Assembly: GCA_014529385.2 (NCBI GenBank)
Contig: CM043967.1
Span: 79,319,278 to 79,383,277, forward strand
Origin: Adiantum capillus-veneris
Lineage: Eukaryota; Streptophyta; Polypodiopsida; Polypodiales; Pteridaceae
DNA: 64,000 bases
Direction: 5' to 3'
Shown here: positions 25,788 through 38,580 of the stretch, in pieces
Numbering within the stretch: position 1 is the first letter of the stretch
Layout: each line of letters opens with the position of its first letter
Notes under the pieces: model-generated
What the model was told of the DNA's origin: nothing
The model's database searches: none
The model's input: the letters and a program-made list of their open reading frames with translations, nothing else
Made by a program: the position numbers and the translations under genes

Positions 25788-27387
25788 TGTAATGGAATTT
25801 GCCTATTCAATTTGAGAGTAGCGGAATTTAATGCGAGTACTTTCAAGAAATGATTTTGTGAGCATAGCGGGTTGACATAATTGAAGATAGAAACATAATC
25901 ATAGCAATTAGTTAACTTGGCATAGACAATACTTTTGCAAGAGAGAGAATTTAGAGAACATGACAACAGTTGAGGACCGGAATTATGTGGAGCCGGTCCC
26001 CCCTCCAACAGGCATTTGTATTATGATTTCTCCCATAAAGAGAGACTTGTTACAATACATTCTTTGTGTTCCTTGTGACCTAGGTGAAGCAATGAAGATG
26101 GAAAGCTTCATGCATCACCATCATAGCATAACCTAAACTTGAAGAAAGCTTTAACTATACCAAGCCTCAGTCCCAAGACATCAAACACCTTCGAAGGTGG
26201 AGAGAGCTAGCAGGGAATGAGGGTAGGGAAGAGGAAGAAGAAACATTTCATACGAGAAAGAATTAGTTCCTCACTTATCATACTCTTGTTGCTAGCATAC
26301 ATAATAGCATAGTAATGAAGAAGAAGGAGATGGCAAGCTTAAGCATTGAAGCATGGCTCTTGGTTGGATTTGCACTCCATAGCCAAGAGTGTTGGTGTAG
26401 GCTCTCAACCTCTATTTTCTTGGAGAGGGAGCTCTTCCACTTTGCATAACACACAATGAGAGTACTTGTGAGTGTGTGTGGGTGAGTATACCCCCTAAGC
26501 ACCCCCCTATCTTGCTTGGGTCGACCCCCCCTTGTAGCTCATGCTTGAAGCTCATTGGACCCCTCCAGGCCTAGCCAATCACAAGCAGAAGCCATTGCAA
26601 GCAACAAGGATAGCCTTGGGACAAGTGTCCCCCTTTCCCCTTTGAGATAGAGGACTTGATAAATTCAAAAACAATTAGATAATTCAAGTAAATTATCATT
26701 GGACCCCTTTGAAGCCTAGCCAATAGGCTTCAAGCAACACATGAAGGTAACATGAGTAGGGACCTGACATGTGTCCTTGCTGCCTCTTCAAGCTGGGGCT
26801 TCCCTTGTGAGTGTGAGTGTGTGTTCTCTCTCTAATCCCTAGGAAAAGGGCTCGCCTCCCCTCTTGTAGGGATGCTTTTGACTTTAGGAACTCAAGCACC
26901 TTAGTCATCAAGCATGACAGAGCACTTGGACTAGGGGGTATTCCCACAAGCATCTCAGGCAAGCATGTCAAGGCACCTCAAGCACCTTAATCAAGCGGCA
27001 AGTCAAGCACCTCAAGCATGGAGTAAGTCAAGCACCTCAAGCACCTCAAGCAGGAAAAACACCTCAAGCACGACAAGCACCTCAAGCAAGTCAAGCACCT
27101 CGAGCTTGGGTCGCGTTCCCACCTCAAGCTCAGCCCTAGCTTACCTAAGGTCAAAGGACTTTTACACACATTATTCGAGGTCTTCAATGAAGCTAACCCT
27201 AAGGTCTTATGCTCCATTGGTTAGCCTTGCTCTTGATAGACCATCTCCCATTTGGGCCCCGTGTTGAGATAGATCTATAAGCACATATCTATATCTTAAC
27301 ACTTGTTCCCATTTATTCTCCCACATTAAGTGATCAATTTAATATGAGAAAATCATTTGGGGTGGTTAGATATTAGATTTTATGACA
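25788..27387 (-). mobile_element. Solo LTR, family L, copy 2 (1600 bp, inverted)
   Basis: Read on minus, it begins TGTCATAAAATCTAATATC (27387) and ends CCATTACA (25788). Perfect 5-bp target duplications GATTT lie at 25783-25787 and 27388-27392. It is the inverted counterpart of copy 1, with only 168 bp between them, and lacks any retroelement interior. Confidence 0.88.
26950..27125. repeat. Minisatellite inside solo LTR copy 2, unit about CACCTCAAG
   Basis: Repeated CACCTCAAG-type units of about 9-11 bp. The matching segment of copy 3 (about 56770-56990) is also expanded, but copy 1 lacks it, so the repeat expanded within the LTR family. Confidence 0.8.
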
Positions 27388-27599
27388 GATTTCATTGGTG
27401 AATAATACAAAGTTCTGATACAACAGGCTAATAGTATCATATGGGACACACCCCAATCTGAGGAGCTCAAACCACTTGAGCACCCCCAAGAAATCGTGTC
27501 CCTTGCATGTAGCGTCTCACTCCCACTCACACTCCCAATCTGCAACAGAATCCCTAGTGAAATCACCATCAAAATCACCAGCAATAGCACTTTTATATT

Positions 27600-29220
27600 G
27601 ATGGTCCTCTACATGCGACCCAATCTGACTTGCTCTCCAAGTCAAACTGCAAAAATAGAATAAAGAAGAGAATGTGATCGTAAAACGATCCATTTGGGTT
27701 CAATGTCACATTTCAACTTGTAAGAAGGTCCTCTAGGTTTACCTTACTTTTTGTCCTTTGGTACTTCTTCCATAACCACTTCGGAGGTAGGTTTGGGTGC
27801 AGATCCAACCTCTTTCTTTTTGCTAGATTTGGTTGCCCTTTTTTATGCACCCGCATTATCTTCAATTATTTTACACTTCTTTTCCACCATGGCTTCATTA
27901 GCTTGATACTTGTCATGAATGCGTATACAAAAAGTGAATCCAGTGGATCAGTCCACCTAGCAGTTTCTTGACTCCAATTCCCAGTCTTTGATAATTTGCC
28001 ACAAGGCACCTTACTTGTCTCTGCAATCTTCAAATCATAAGGCCAAAGGTCACCATTAACTTGAAAACCCTCATCATTAGCTTTATTATATACCTACAAT
28101 CCATATGTAGCTGCTTCTACAAGAGGAACTATAAGTTGTATCTCCTCAACTAGCTTCTTCATACTGCCTCTTCCAAAATTCAGGTAGAGCAGATCACTTG
28201 TTTCCCTGAGATGCATCTTCTTGTCATTCCAAAAAACCACATTTTTCATGTAAGCTTCATTAAAATTCTCACAATCTTTCCGTTCATGGTCTTCACTATC
28301 ACACCACATGCACTGGTCATCCCGGTTTTTGTGTGGAGGCCTCCTTTGGTTATGAAGTGGAACCCTTTGCACCTAAAACTTCAAGTTTAATAGATTTTAA
28401 CTGCAAAGTTAACTCTTGAATATCTCTTACCAGCTCATCCAGAACAAGATTCTCCAGTTTATGTTTTGAAGTGGTCAACTTCTCCTTGATTTCTTCTTCA
28501 CTTGTCTCTATGGAATCAACCACAATCAGTTTGTCCACCCTCATCTATCACTTCATGATCATATTAACTACTTCAAGTACCAATTTCCAATCAAAAGTTA
28601 AGCCTAATTCCCTTGTTGAATCTTCAACTAGCTGCATCAAGCTCTTTAGAATTCGTGGATCAACAACTTTGACAAATAACTCACCCGTTCAAGGTCAATG
28701 ATCGTTGCTCTACTATAGACAATTGTTCAAACTTCTTTTCAAATTCTTGTAGCACCTCTCACGCAGATAATCCCTTATTCTTTAGCTGTATCCACTTCAT
28801 AAAAATTTGTTTGGTTACTCGTCGAGAATCTTCAAGAAAATACTCCTCTTGCAAAGCTTTCTCAAAACCCTCCTAATTTTCTCCTTGGATCAGCTTGTAT
28901 CTCGCCAATTCGAGCCCTAAGTTTAGGCACGACAATCAAAAGAAACCCTTCAATTGCATCATCATTATCAACTCCATTATCTTCCATCAATGCTCATACA
29001 TCCTGCACAATTTGGAAATATCTTGACCTTCAAACCTCTACAATTTATCTATAACTGTTGGCTGGGTTTTTTAAATCCTCTCTTGCAAGTTGTATTGTTG
29101 TTGCTCACTTTGTTTTTGTTGACAGTAAGTGAAAATTTGTTGCATCATCTGTTGCATGGGAGCTTCTTGCGGTGTAGCCATCTCTCCCTACTACAAATTT
29201 TCCACCCCAGCTTGCCTCAT
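27600..29220 (-). pseudogene. Ty3/gypsy Gag relic (copy 2) with intact CCHC knuckle
   Basis: Minus strand, starting near 29220. Blocks match those of copy 1: capsid-type pieces at 28780-28900, VKVVDPRI...LMQLVEDSTRELGL around 28600-28680, MRVDKLIVVDSIETSEEEIKEKL (28480-28544). Then comes a canonical zinc knuckle CMWCDSEDHERKDC (28277-28318; C-x2-C-x4-H-x4-C), followed by DCENFNEAYMKNVVFWNDKK. The reading fades near 27600. Frame breaks separate the pieces. The knuckle binds genomic RNA in working Gag proteins. Confidence 0.7.
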
Positions 29221-29300
29221 GTCGGGTTCACCAAAGATGTCAGGGGATAGGGATTAGGAGATGAGTCGAGAAGGCACTGGGCCTTTGGCTGTGGGAGATT

Positions 29301-29302
<2 letters not shown>

Positions 29303-29374
<72 letters not shown>
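29303..29374. repeat. (GA)n microsatellite upstream of Gag copy 2
   Basis: About 72 bp of GA with one interruption. It is positioned as in Gag copy 1 (10504-10561), with shared unique bases between tract and Gag start. Confidence 0.95.
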
Positions 29375-29376
<2 letters not shown>

Positions 29377-30329
29377 GCGGGAGCAAATCACACCACCCAT
29401 AAAGTGCATGTAACATAACCTAGATCAACATAATGTCAATCGAGGACACTCTTGACATGATAGGCACACGGAGTAAATCTCGTTAGCTTGTCAGGCTGAG
29501 ACCATCCTACACATACAACACTCTAGAAGGCTAACTAAACCACAATATAGAATCTCACTATTGTCAACTACATCACCTAAGCCACATATACACAAACGAA
29601 AAGAAACTCACTAAACCATACCAAAATTTTACGGAACTTATGGAACATCATCCCCTCACTAGGATACACCTACCCCTAAGCCTCTACATTCAAAACTCTA
29701 GCTATAGACCCATCTGCGGAAAACGCATATAAAGACAGAGTAAAATTCTGAAAGTGTCCCAAACTGAAATCTATGAGTACTTATCTGTAGATTATGCTGC
29801 CACAATTCTAATGACTACTTTCACGCAAAAAACAGACATCATTTGATATACTTACAGCCACAAATAGCTCGTAGATGCGTGAGCATGTTTGCTTTGTTCC
29901 ACGAGGAATGCTTGGCGTTGTTGTGTAGCTGTCGCCGAGGCTAGCACGATGGTGAAGTCGGATCTACAATGTGATGAACAAGCAGAGAGTAGAGCCAGGA
30001 TGAAGGTCATGCTCACTCTCTTCCTCTCTCACACACAGTCGAAGGCAGCTTAAAACTTATCATTATGATAAAAGTTCTCTTTACAAAATGACCTAGGTTC
30101 CTTTTATACTAAGGTCACCTTAGGTTAAACCTAAAGTAGAGTTTGAGGGGTCAAATGGCTTGGTATTTAGAATCTAGAAGTGTCGCTGCACCTCAGCTTC
30201 TGCTACTAGACTACCTACTTATTACAAATGATGTTTATAACCATAATCATCGGCATTCCATAACTCTCAGAGAATAATGCTTTGGTACGGAAATTGAGTT
30301 ATGTCGTGTTGTTGACCCAGCCGTCAACA
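29375..30329 (-). repeat. Candidate 5' LTR of the Gag copy 2 element
   Basis: On minus, TGTTGACGGCTGGGTCAACA begins at 30329 and non-coding sequence runs to the (GA)n leader of Gag copy 2, as a 5' LTR should. The bases immediately before it (GCGGAGGAGGGAG on minus, 30330-30342) look like a polypurine tract, which instead would suit a 3' LTR. No second copy is in the window, so the boundaries are provisional. Confidence 0.35.
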
Positions 30330-30344
30330 CTCCCTCCTCCGCAT

Positions 30345-31008
<664 letters not shown>

Positions 31009-33295
31009 TGCATCAAGGTGATCAAAGCTGCATTTTCCAGTGTTAGCTTGTGTGTGATGTGTAAATCATTATACTGCTTCTACTTGATACATGACTTAAT
31101 CAAAGCCTGAAAAACCCTAGTTAATTTTCCAAGTTAATAACTTGCTTCAAAACGCTTTATCTGATATCAATCGTGATAGATGAGCTATCATTTTGAATTT
31201 ATCTCGAAGACTCATATACATGATGTACAAGGTATGTAGGTGGCTATCATTGCTTCATATGATACCCTTTGGGTGAAACCCTTAGCTTGAACTCTCTATG
31301 CATAGCCTCTTAACAAAGTTTGGCTTTATTTGGGCTTGTATTTGGCATACAAATTGAATTTTTTAATCTCTTGCACTTTCAAGCTACCAAACACATTTAG
31401 AACCAATGATAAAGACCAGAATACATGGTTTCTTTTGTAGACATCTATTACAATAGATAATTGAACTGTCATTTATTCCCCTTTTGTTCTTGTCAATACT
31501 ATTAGTCCTTTTTGTTTGTTAGGCTTCATGAAGTCACATACAAGATAGAATATTATAGTATAAAGATCTACTCGTATACGGCCTTGTAGTCGCATGAAAT
31601 TTTTCTTGGCAACTTTTCACTTGGTGGGTGCTTTTGTTGAGTTGGATCACCAACTGTCTTTGTCCTAGTAGTCCACCTAGGAGTTTGATGACCATTCTCA
31701 ATCATATTTGGTCTCCTGCTGTTGTTGAAGGCTGATCATCATTCTCTTGTTACCTCTAACATTATCCATTGTGCCTATGGCTTTTGAGACATTTTTCGTG
31801 AAGTGTCGTCATTTTCTTGAACCTTCTCTCCTTTGTACGGCTCGACATCTCTTCAAAAGGTGAGAAAATTCCTCCTTTGGATCCTCCAAGGAACCCTCCC
31901 CACGCTCCACCATATCCTCCACCTACCCCTCCACCTTGCCACCCAATCCCATGGATTCCATGATGTGGCAAGATAAGGCACAACAAGGAGATCCTGCGGA
32001 AGCGGCTGAAGGAGAGAAACCATGATTGGCTACCAAAGCCAAGACTCATAGACTCTGAGAGTGCGAGGCGGACGCGGAGGCTAGACGACGGTGGCAAGAG
32101 AGGGCAACCATGTGTGATCTCATCACGTCTCTTGTAGTTCAATCAGATTCCTCCTCATTGGAACCGGATTATGAGAAAACCATTGGGGAGGCGACCAATG
32201 GTACATGAACTATCGATTAACCAATTCTCGAGAAGATTATTTTCAGTAAATATGATGATAATATGGATGCGATTGTCATCTATTCTTGGTTGCATCAATT
32301 TACATCTTATTTTGTTGTTAGAAAGTCTAATATTAACAAGGTTTCCTTGTCTCCTATGCATCTCAGGTGTGATCCTATCACCTAGAAGGATGAGTGGATG
32401 GAGAAAGAAGAGGATGCCCACAAGGGGGCACATGCACTTGGCAAAGCTAACCCTATTGCTTATGCATTGAGTAGGTAAGGAAGATTCTTTTATTAGAAAC
32501 ACATTCTTTTCTCTCTATTCAAGACGTTGGTTTTGATGATCTCAAAAAAAATTACATAGGTTGAGAATCTATAAAGCACTAGTTACAGGCACTTGATGCA
32601 CCAAGGCTGTGAAATTTGCAAAAATTTGGTATGTCCTACTTTTTGCTAGGCCAACCACCAAAAAGTGAAATAGTGGTACCACCATTACATGCTTTCACCC
32701 AACACCAGTTTTTCATGACGCACATGATACATTAATAGGTTCTTAGAGAGGTATAAATGCTACATTAGAGAAGATTAAAAAATAGGGTATAAGCATGTTA
32801 ATGTGCTACACTATTTATGCTAGTTCACATGTGTGAACAAGCATACCTAGTTAGCATACGTTTAGGCATGTAAGTCACTTTATTAGTAATCATATTTAAA
32901 ACCTATTAAAGTAAAAAGTACAATAGAACAATCAAAAGTGGTGGCCTATTCAATTTAGTCTTTGAAGCAGTTTGTTGGCACCCATGGGCGTTACAGAGGA
33001 GATATTGGGGAAGTGATGAAGCAAAAGGACCTAAGCAACGTGGAGCTTGCAAGCAAGGTGGCGCATGGAAGTCATTTGCATTCTCCTCAGTAGCCAGTAG
33101 TAGCTACTAAGCAGGAAGGGAGTTTGTAGTTCGAACAAAAGAGCTCCAAAGAGCCAACTACCCATCCTATATGCAGAAAACACAGAACCCCTTTTGCTTC
33201 TCCATCTCCCTGCGAAAGGGAAAAGCTATCTTCATCTCAAGGTTCCCCAATGTGCCATTTTAGGCAGGCAGCCAAGGTGGAGAAGCATGACTCAA

Positions 33296-33298
<3 letters not shown>
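31009..33298. other. Stretch without a recognisable gene
   Basis: A weak coding-like run on + near 31920-32210 (MDSMMWQDKAQQGDPAEAAE, then RRRWQERATMCDLITSLVVQ) could be a Gag-type relic, but it has several stops and no diagnostic motif. The Gly-rich minus frame over the same bases is its shadow. Nothing else is supportable. Confidence 0.3.

Positions 33299-33385
<87 letters not shown>
33299..33385. repeat. (CT)n microsatellite, about 87 bp
   Basis: Pure CT repeats. Downstream (33425-33595) a motif like TGCAATACAGTTGAGCACATTTCC recurs several times as a degenerate minisatellite. Confidence 0.97.
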
Positions 33386-33388
<3 letters not shown>

Positions 33389-33789
33389 CAAGTCCTCTGT
33401 GTTTTCACTTCTGCCACAAGAAGCTTCATGCAATACAGTTGAGCACATTTCCATGCAATACAGTGGAGCACATATCCATGCAATAAATTTGAGAAATACA
33501 ATTGAACACATTTACATGCACATTTGAGAAATACAGCTGAGCACATTTCCTTTTGCTGGATACAATACAGTTGAGCACATTTCCCTTTGATGTGTCCAGG
33601 CCAATGGAAAGCTCTAAAGGTAATGATCCCCATGCCAAGATAAATTCTATACAACTTTGGAAGAGTTGAGTGCTGCTTCTGGCCTTTGGATGGAGGGTTT
33701 AGATCCTAAAATGGTTAGGTAGGAGCAGGTCTCTGATCCAGAATGGTTCAGTGTGTTCAAACAAACAAAGGATACCAGCCAGTACCGCA

Positions 33790-34770
33790 TCAAATGCAGT
33801 ACCATCCACACAAAAATGTATGAGTTGATGATGAAACTGCACTACAGTGTATACACGAGTCCCCAACCAACATGGAAATTTCCTCTACATTTGCAAATGG
33901 TTCCTGAAAGAATTTAGTCATGCCATGATTGCAAGCGGGAAAGCCATTAGGTTGAATTGGGCAGAGTTTGTGGTATAGTACTTGCAGGATATTTGAGAGA
34001 AGGGCTATTAAGAGTGCCATGTTAACAAGTGGAGAATACACAATCTTCAGCTTCCAGCTTCAAAAATTGAGGATGAGTCTGCCTGACATCTACGAGGAGA
34101 ACATGGCATTGGAAGGAAAGAGTGCTGCCAAATCTACCAAGGCCACACTTTTGCCTCATCAAGATAGTGGACAGGAGACATGGAAGCGTCTTCATTTTGT
34201 GGGTTGGAGGAATGGCAGTGCATGAAGGAAACTATCCTTCATATGAAAACAGAGCTACATTATGATAAGTAGAATCTAAACAATGTGCAAGAGACCCTGA
34301 AACTTGCTAGGGCTTTAAATACAAAAAATGTGAAGTTCAATCCTATTGTCACGGCCATGAGACAGAGGTTGCAACAGCTGAGATGGAGTTGTAAGCTCTA
34401 TTGCAAAGCAATGATGTGGATGTTTGGTGAAAGATGGAGCTTGAAATCAGAATAGAGACAACCAAAGACACCATAGAGGCTATGGGGTTTCCTCCTGGTG
34501 AAGATGACCCCATAGATAGTGACATAGACATAACCTGCAAAATGGTAAGTGTTCGTAAGTTTCATTTCTGCACTTTATGTCTGGTACATGTGCTCAATTA
34601 ACTCATGTACTTACCATGCTCTTCTTGTCTTGGTTTTGTAGGTTGATGTGGACATTGCAAAATCGAAGGTGCAAAACTCTGAAAGCCAACTTGAACTTCA
34701 GACGACATGTAGTCCAAGCTACAGGGCTCTTTTTTCTAGATTGCCCTAACTAATCTAGCCCTTGCTAGTT
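33790..34770 (+). pseudogene. Unrecognised spliced gene relic
   Basis: Coding-like text on + in changing frames: RIFERRAIKSAMLTSGEYTI, FSFQLQKLRMSLPDIYEENM and ETWKRLHFVGWRNGSA (33968-34225), then KETILHMKTELHYDK and ELEIRIETTKDTIEAMGFPP leading to CKM at 34541. A classic intron follows (donor GTAAGTGTTCG at about 34543, acceptor CTTGGTTTTGTAG at about 34641), after which VDVDIAKSKVQNSESQLELQ continues in phase. The helical, charged character suggests a coiled coil. I recognise no family. It precedes the hAT relic but need not belong to it. Confidence 0.45.
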
Positions 34771-35214
34771 TTATGAAGGATAGAGATGTGCAAGACAACA
34801 TCGGAACAAGCATGTGTATTGGCTATGGTCTACCCCTTGTTGTCCAACAATTTCTTGCTATGGTCAAGATCCCTTATTGAGCATAGCTATCACCTTCTCT
34901 GCTTTGCTACTACATGATCCCTTCGGACCACTTGTGCTGCTCCCTTCTGCAAAAGAAGAATACCTACCGCATGGTTGTGCAACCTTGCAACACAACGACA
35001 TCCAATCACACCAAAGATTGGTAAGAAACCATACTTGAATGTATGCTTGCTAGCTAGAATACAGGACATATAGTTTGCAAGCTTGATCATATTGGGAATA
35101 AAAGGTGTGCTACTTGTAGCCTTGGCCACAACTGAAGCAGTAGTGCATGAAGACTCCATAACTATTTCAAACATGGAACCAATTCTGGGGAGAAGAGGGA
35201 GGTACTCTCGCTTC

Positions 35215-36315
35215 AGGCCTGGGAAGTAGAGAGCAAGTCGAAGGGTCGATTGTTCCCCACTCTTTCTATCATAATCACATCCCCTTCATAAAGACTTGGT
35301 AAGAATTACTATCATTTTCATACAATCAATCATCTCTATTCTCATTCTCATCTAAATAGTACAAATACTAATACCTCTTGTGTGCGATGTCTAGGTCAGA
35401 GAACTTCAAGACCATGTGCACAAGGATTGGAGAGTATGGGGCATGCTACATGTCACCCTCTTTTGAGGCCCTACGTACTACACTACTCGATAGAGAGAAG
35501 GCCTTTATGGAGATGGCAACCCTCAACATGAAGAGGCAATGGATCAAGTATGGTGTGACCCTCATTGCGGATGGATGGAGCGACACTAGGAGAAGGTCCG
35601 TCCATGGCATTGTTTCCTATTCCAAATGGGAGATGTATTTTTCCCACTCCCACATGCTCAGGGCCCTTGAAGAGCATGAGAAGGACCCAGAAAGGCTCAA
35701 AGAAATCAAAGAGCTTTGCAATAGCAGGTGGAATGCCTATAGTTCACCTCTTCATGGTGCAACTTTTGTAATGGACTCAGAGTTCAAGGGTACAGGACAG
35801 GAGCATGATTTGGAGGTAAACACACACTAGAGCACCATCTTGAATAAACTTCACCCTGATCATGACATGCAACAAAAAATAAAGGATCAGATTGCATTTT
35901 ATAGGGATATGTGAGGATCATTTGGGACAGCCAATGCCCAAATTGATCGCACCAAGATTTCCTCCGTCTTGTGTGGCAAGAAAATGGTTCAAATGGTCCC
36001 GATCTTCAGCGACTTGCCATTTGCATTCTCAGACAAGCAGTTAGCTCCTCTTGCTTGGATCAATTGTGGAGTGTATATGGCCACAGTGCATCTAGAAAGA
36101 GGAACCGACTTGCAGTGGAGAAAGCAAATGACCTTGTTTTTGTCAGTGAAAAATCAAGAATTCTTTTCAAGTCAGCATCCAAAGTGACAAATCCCTTTCT
36201 ACAGTGGGAGATGGAGGCAGAGGCAGAGGTGGTTGGAGAGGCAGGAGGATCTATGCATGAGGATGAGCCTATGCAAGAGGATTGGGATGATTTCACGTCT
36301 AGGACTCCACTATAG
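35215..36315 (+). pseudogene. hAT superfamily transposase relic (DUF659 domain)
   Basis: An exon ending SFYHNHIPFIKTW joins, through an intron at 35299-35394 (GTAAGAATT...TGTCTAG), to SENFKTMCTRIGEYGACYMSP, then WIKYGVTLIADGWSDTRRRS. This is the DUF659 region of plant hAT transposases, and DGW holds the first catalytic Asp. The central part, with the second catalytic residues, is deleted: the reading jumps to CNSRWNAYSSPLHGATFVMD (about 35710-35775). In a shifted frame the C-terminal dimerisation domain survives: GPDLQRLAICILRQAVSSS and RKRNRLAVEKANDLVFVSEK (about 35990-36160). The tail is acidic. Parent function is cut-and-paste transposition. Confidence 0.8.
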
Positions 36316-36319
36316 ATTG

Positions 36320-36939
36320 GGAGGTGGGATTCTCTTCTGCCCCTATACCAAGAGGTGAAGATCAGGCATGAGTGATCATGACTCATTGCTCATTGGTTTT
36401 TTATATCTGTTTCCTTTGTGACCGCCGCCTTTGCCCTCTTTTTGTATTGCACTACCATATGAGTGATTGAGTCTTGACATGTCACCTATTGAATCTTACA
36501 GTTGTTATTTAGCACTCTTAGCTTCTACATGTCTTTTTGTAGCGTCTTGACTAGCCTTGAAAGCCATCTTTATAATCTATGATCTATCATCTTTTTGCTC
36601 CAGCCTTTTGTGTGGAATGTGGACCCTATTCTTCAACTTTGAGTTAATTTTCTTTCTATGAAGAATCAAGATGCTTTTGTAAAGGATTATCCCAATTCAT
36701 GTATTGTGTATTGCGCAGTCTTAAGACTGCAGAATCATTGTAGAGCACGCCTAAATAGGATTCTACTTCGACTAATGGGTGTGTATGACTCTCTACTAAC
36801 ATATACGTTAAATCCAACCTAATTTAAGCATATTTTAAACTTATCGTTCCGGCCCCCATTCCCATTCCACCTTCTTTTGGAGGGGGGGGGGGGGGGGGGG
36901 GGGGTTCCAAAAATGTTTTGAGGCCCCCATTCCCATTCC
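36320..36939. other. Intergenic stretch with a G23 run
   Basis: No gene is visible. 36882-36904 is 23 consecutive G, flanked on both sides by a short duplicated GGCCCCCATTCCCATTCC. Confidence 0.6.
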
Positions 36940-36959
36940 TTGTTCCCATTCTTTTGGGT

Positions 36960-37875
36960 AGATTTGGTTTTTAGTGGGACAATTATTTTGTTGGGAAGAG
37001 CAACACATACTAGATTGACCAGAGCCTATGGAGCCTTGGACAAACCTGAGGGGATGTGTACACAAGTTTACTTTCAGGGACCTCAAACCAAACTTTGGCT
37101 TTTTGATACTTTGGTGACCTCAATCATGATGTATGGGGTGCAGATTTGGGGCCCCTCAATTGATCGTCACGACATAGTTGGTAGCACTAATGGATGGAGA
37201 GGCCCTTGGTATCTATGATTTCCTGGATGATTAGAGCCAAGGCCTTATTATATCATGAGATTGTTAAGGAAGAGATAGTTGCCATTCCAATGGTGATTGA
37301 GGTACTTACTAGATCAGTCTCTTTCATACATAGCTTGTGGGATCTTCCCAGAAACACATATGAGTGGCTTTCCTTGAGTCTTCCCGATAGTTGTCCTTAC
37401 AAGGAGACACGGCCTGCTGGTATGGACAAATGACTTCTCGGTTCCACATGCATGGTTTTAGCATGGAAAAACTGCCTCTCTTCCAGTACTGTTTGGAGCC
37501 CCCCCTGTCACTATGACACGGATATAGATTACTAGACTTATCCGCTAGGACTTGATTTAGATAGACACTAGGAGGACTTGGATAGAGCCTACTCAGGAGT
37601 TGGACACAAGGATGGATTTTTACAGAGAACATTTTCTCCAACTCATAGCAGATGGCTTTGTAGTCAAGCCTACCTATATATATACACCTTTATCGTATGG
37701 GGTGCAGTGTGCTATTGGCCACATATGCACATCCTCACACCAACTTGAGATTGAGACTGGCACATATAGAGGAGTTTTGGCTGAGGCCAGGGTATGTCAT
37801 GAATGCCATAGGGAGCTAGAGAAAAAGCTGCATTACATATGCCATTGCTCCACATACTATGAGATTTGTTGGTGA
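36960..37875 (+). pseudogene. LINE-type (non-LTR) reverse transcriptase C-terminal relic
   Basis: LWLFDTLVTSIMMYGVQIWG (about 37095-37155) matches the block just after the RT thumb of plant LINEs (usually LFDTLVxPVLLYGxEVWG). It is followed in a shifted frame by MIRAKALLYHEIVKEEIVAI and VLTRSVSFIHSLWDLP (about 37217-37350), then QLEIETGTYRGVLAEARVCH and CHRELEKKLHYICHCSTYYE (about 37740-37865). The last part is the Cys/His cluster that closes many LINE ORF2 proteins. The endonuclease and RT catalytic parts are absent, so this is a 5'-truncated, decayed copy. No clear poly(A) tail or target duplication was found. Confidence 0.6.
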
Positions 37876-38354
37876 TTCCATTCTCTGCTTCATCCATCTT
37901 CTTCTACATCTTGGTGATCATTAGGAAAAATGTGGACTCTCCTTGGGCCATATAGGATTAAGGTTAATTAGGCTCGAGCCAATAGGAAGAGAGCAATGTA
38001 TATAAGTCTAGAACCTAACAAAGTAGAGAGAATAATAGGGTTGTCCACTCATTTATTGCTTTGTATCCTAGAGGGAGGTGGATGGGTAAAAGAGGGAGGG
38101 GAAAAAAGGGAGGGGGGAAGTGGTGGGTCCATAGATACGTTTTTGAAAGAACCCTAAAATTTCAAAATTTTCAAAAAAAAAAAAAATCAAAATATTCCAT
38201 CCAAAACTCCCCCCAAACCTACCCTATGATCAAAAAGTCATTTTCTCACTCTAGAACCTTTTTTCCAAGACTCCCTTCCTCCATAGCCCCTTTCCATAAC
38301 ACAAAGCTCTCACTCTCTCTCTAAACTCTTACACCTTCCTCCTTCTTCAATCTC

Positions 38355-38580
38355 TCCATTGCAACGCTCCAGCTCCCACTCTCTCTAAACTGTCTCCCTC
38401 CTCCTTCCTCAAGCTCTCCATTGCAACTTTAAGCTCCCACTCTCTCTCTAAAATCTGTCTCCCTCCTCCTTCCTCAAGCTCTCCATTGCAACTGTAAGCT
38501 CCCACTCTCTTTCTAAACTTTGTCTCCCTCCTCCTTCCCCAAGATCTCCATTGCAATTTCAAGCTCCCACTTAAGCATCC
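38355..38580. repeat. Minisatellite of about 64-bp units directly before gene A
   Basis: CTCTCCATTGCAAC begins near 38355, 38413, 38478 and (as ATCTCCATTGCAAT) 38544. Units are pyrimidine-rich (GCTCCCACTCTCTCTCTAAA, then TCTCCCTCCTCCTTCC). The array ends at the ATG of gene A, so it would form its 5' leader. Confidence 0.85.

Noticed and set aside
31762-32142. Gly-rich minus-strand ORF as a glycine-rich protein
   Set aside because: It is antisense to a Pro-rich, Gag-like plus-strand stretch and has no start context or family motif.
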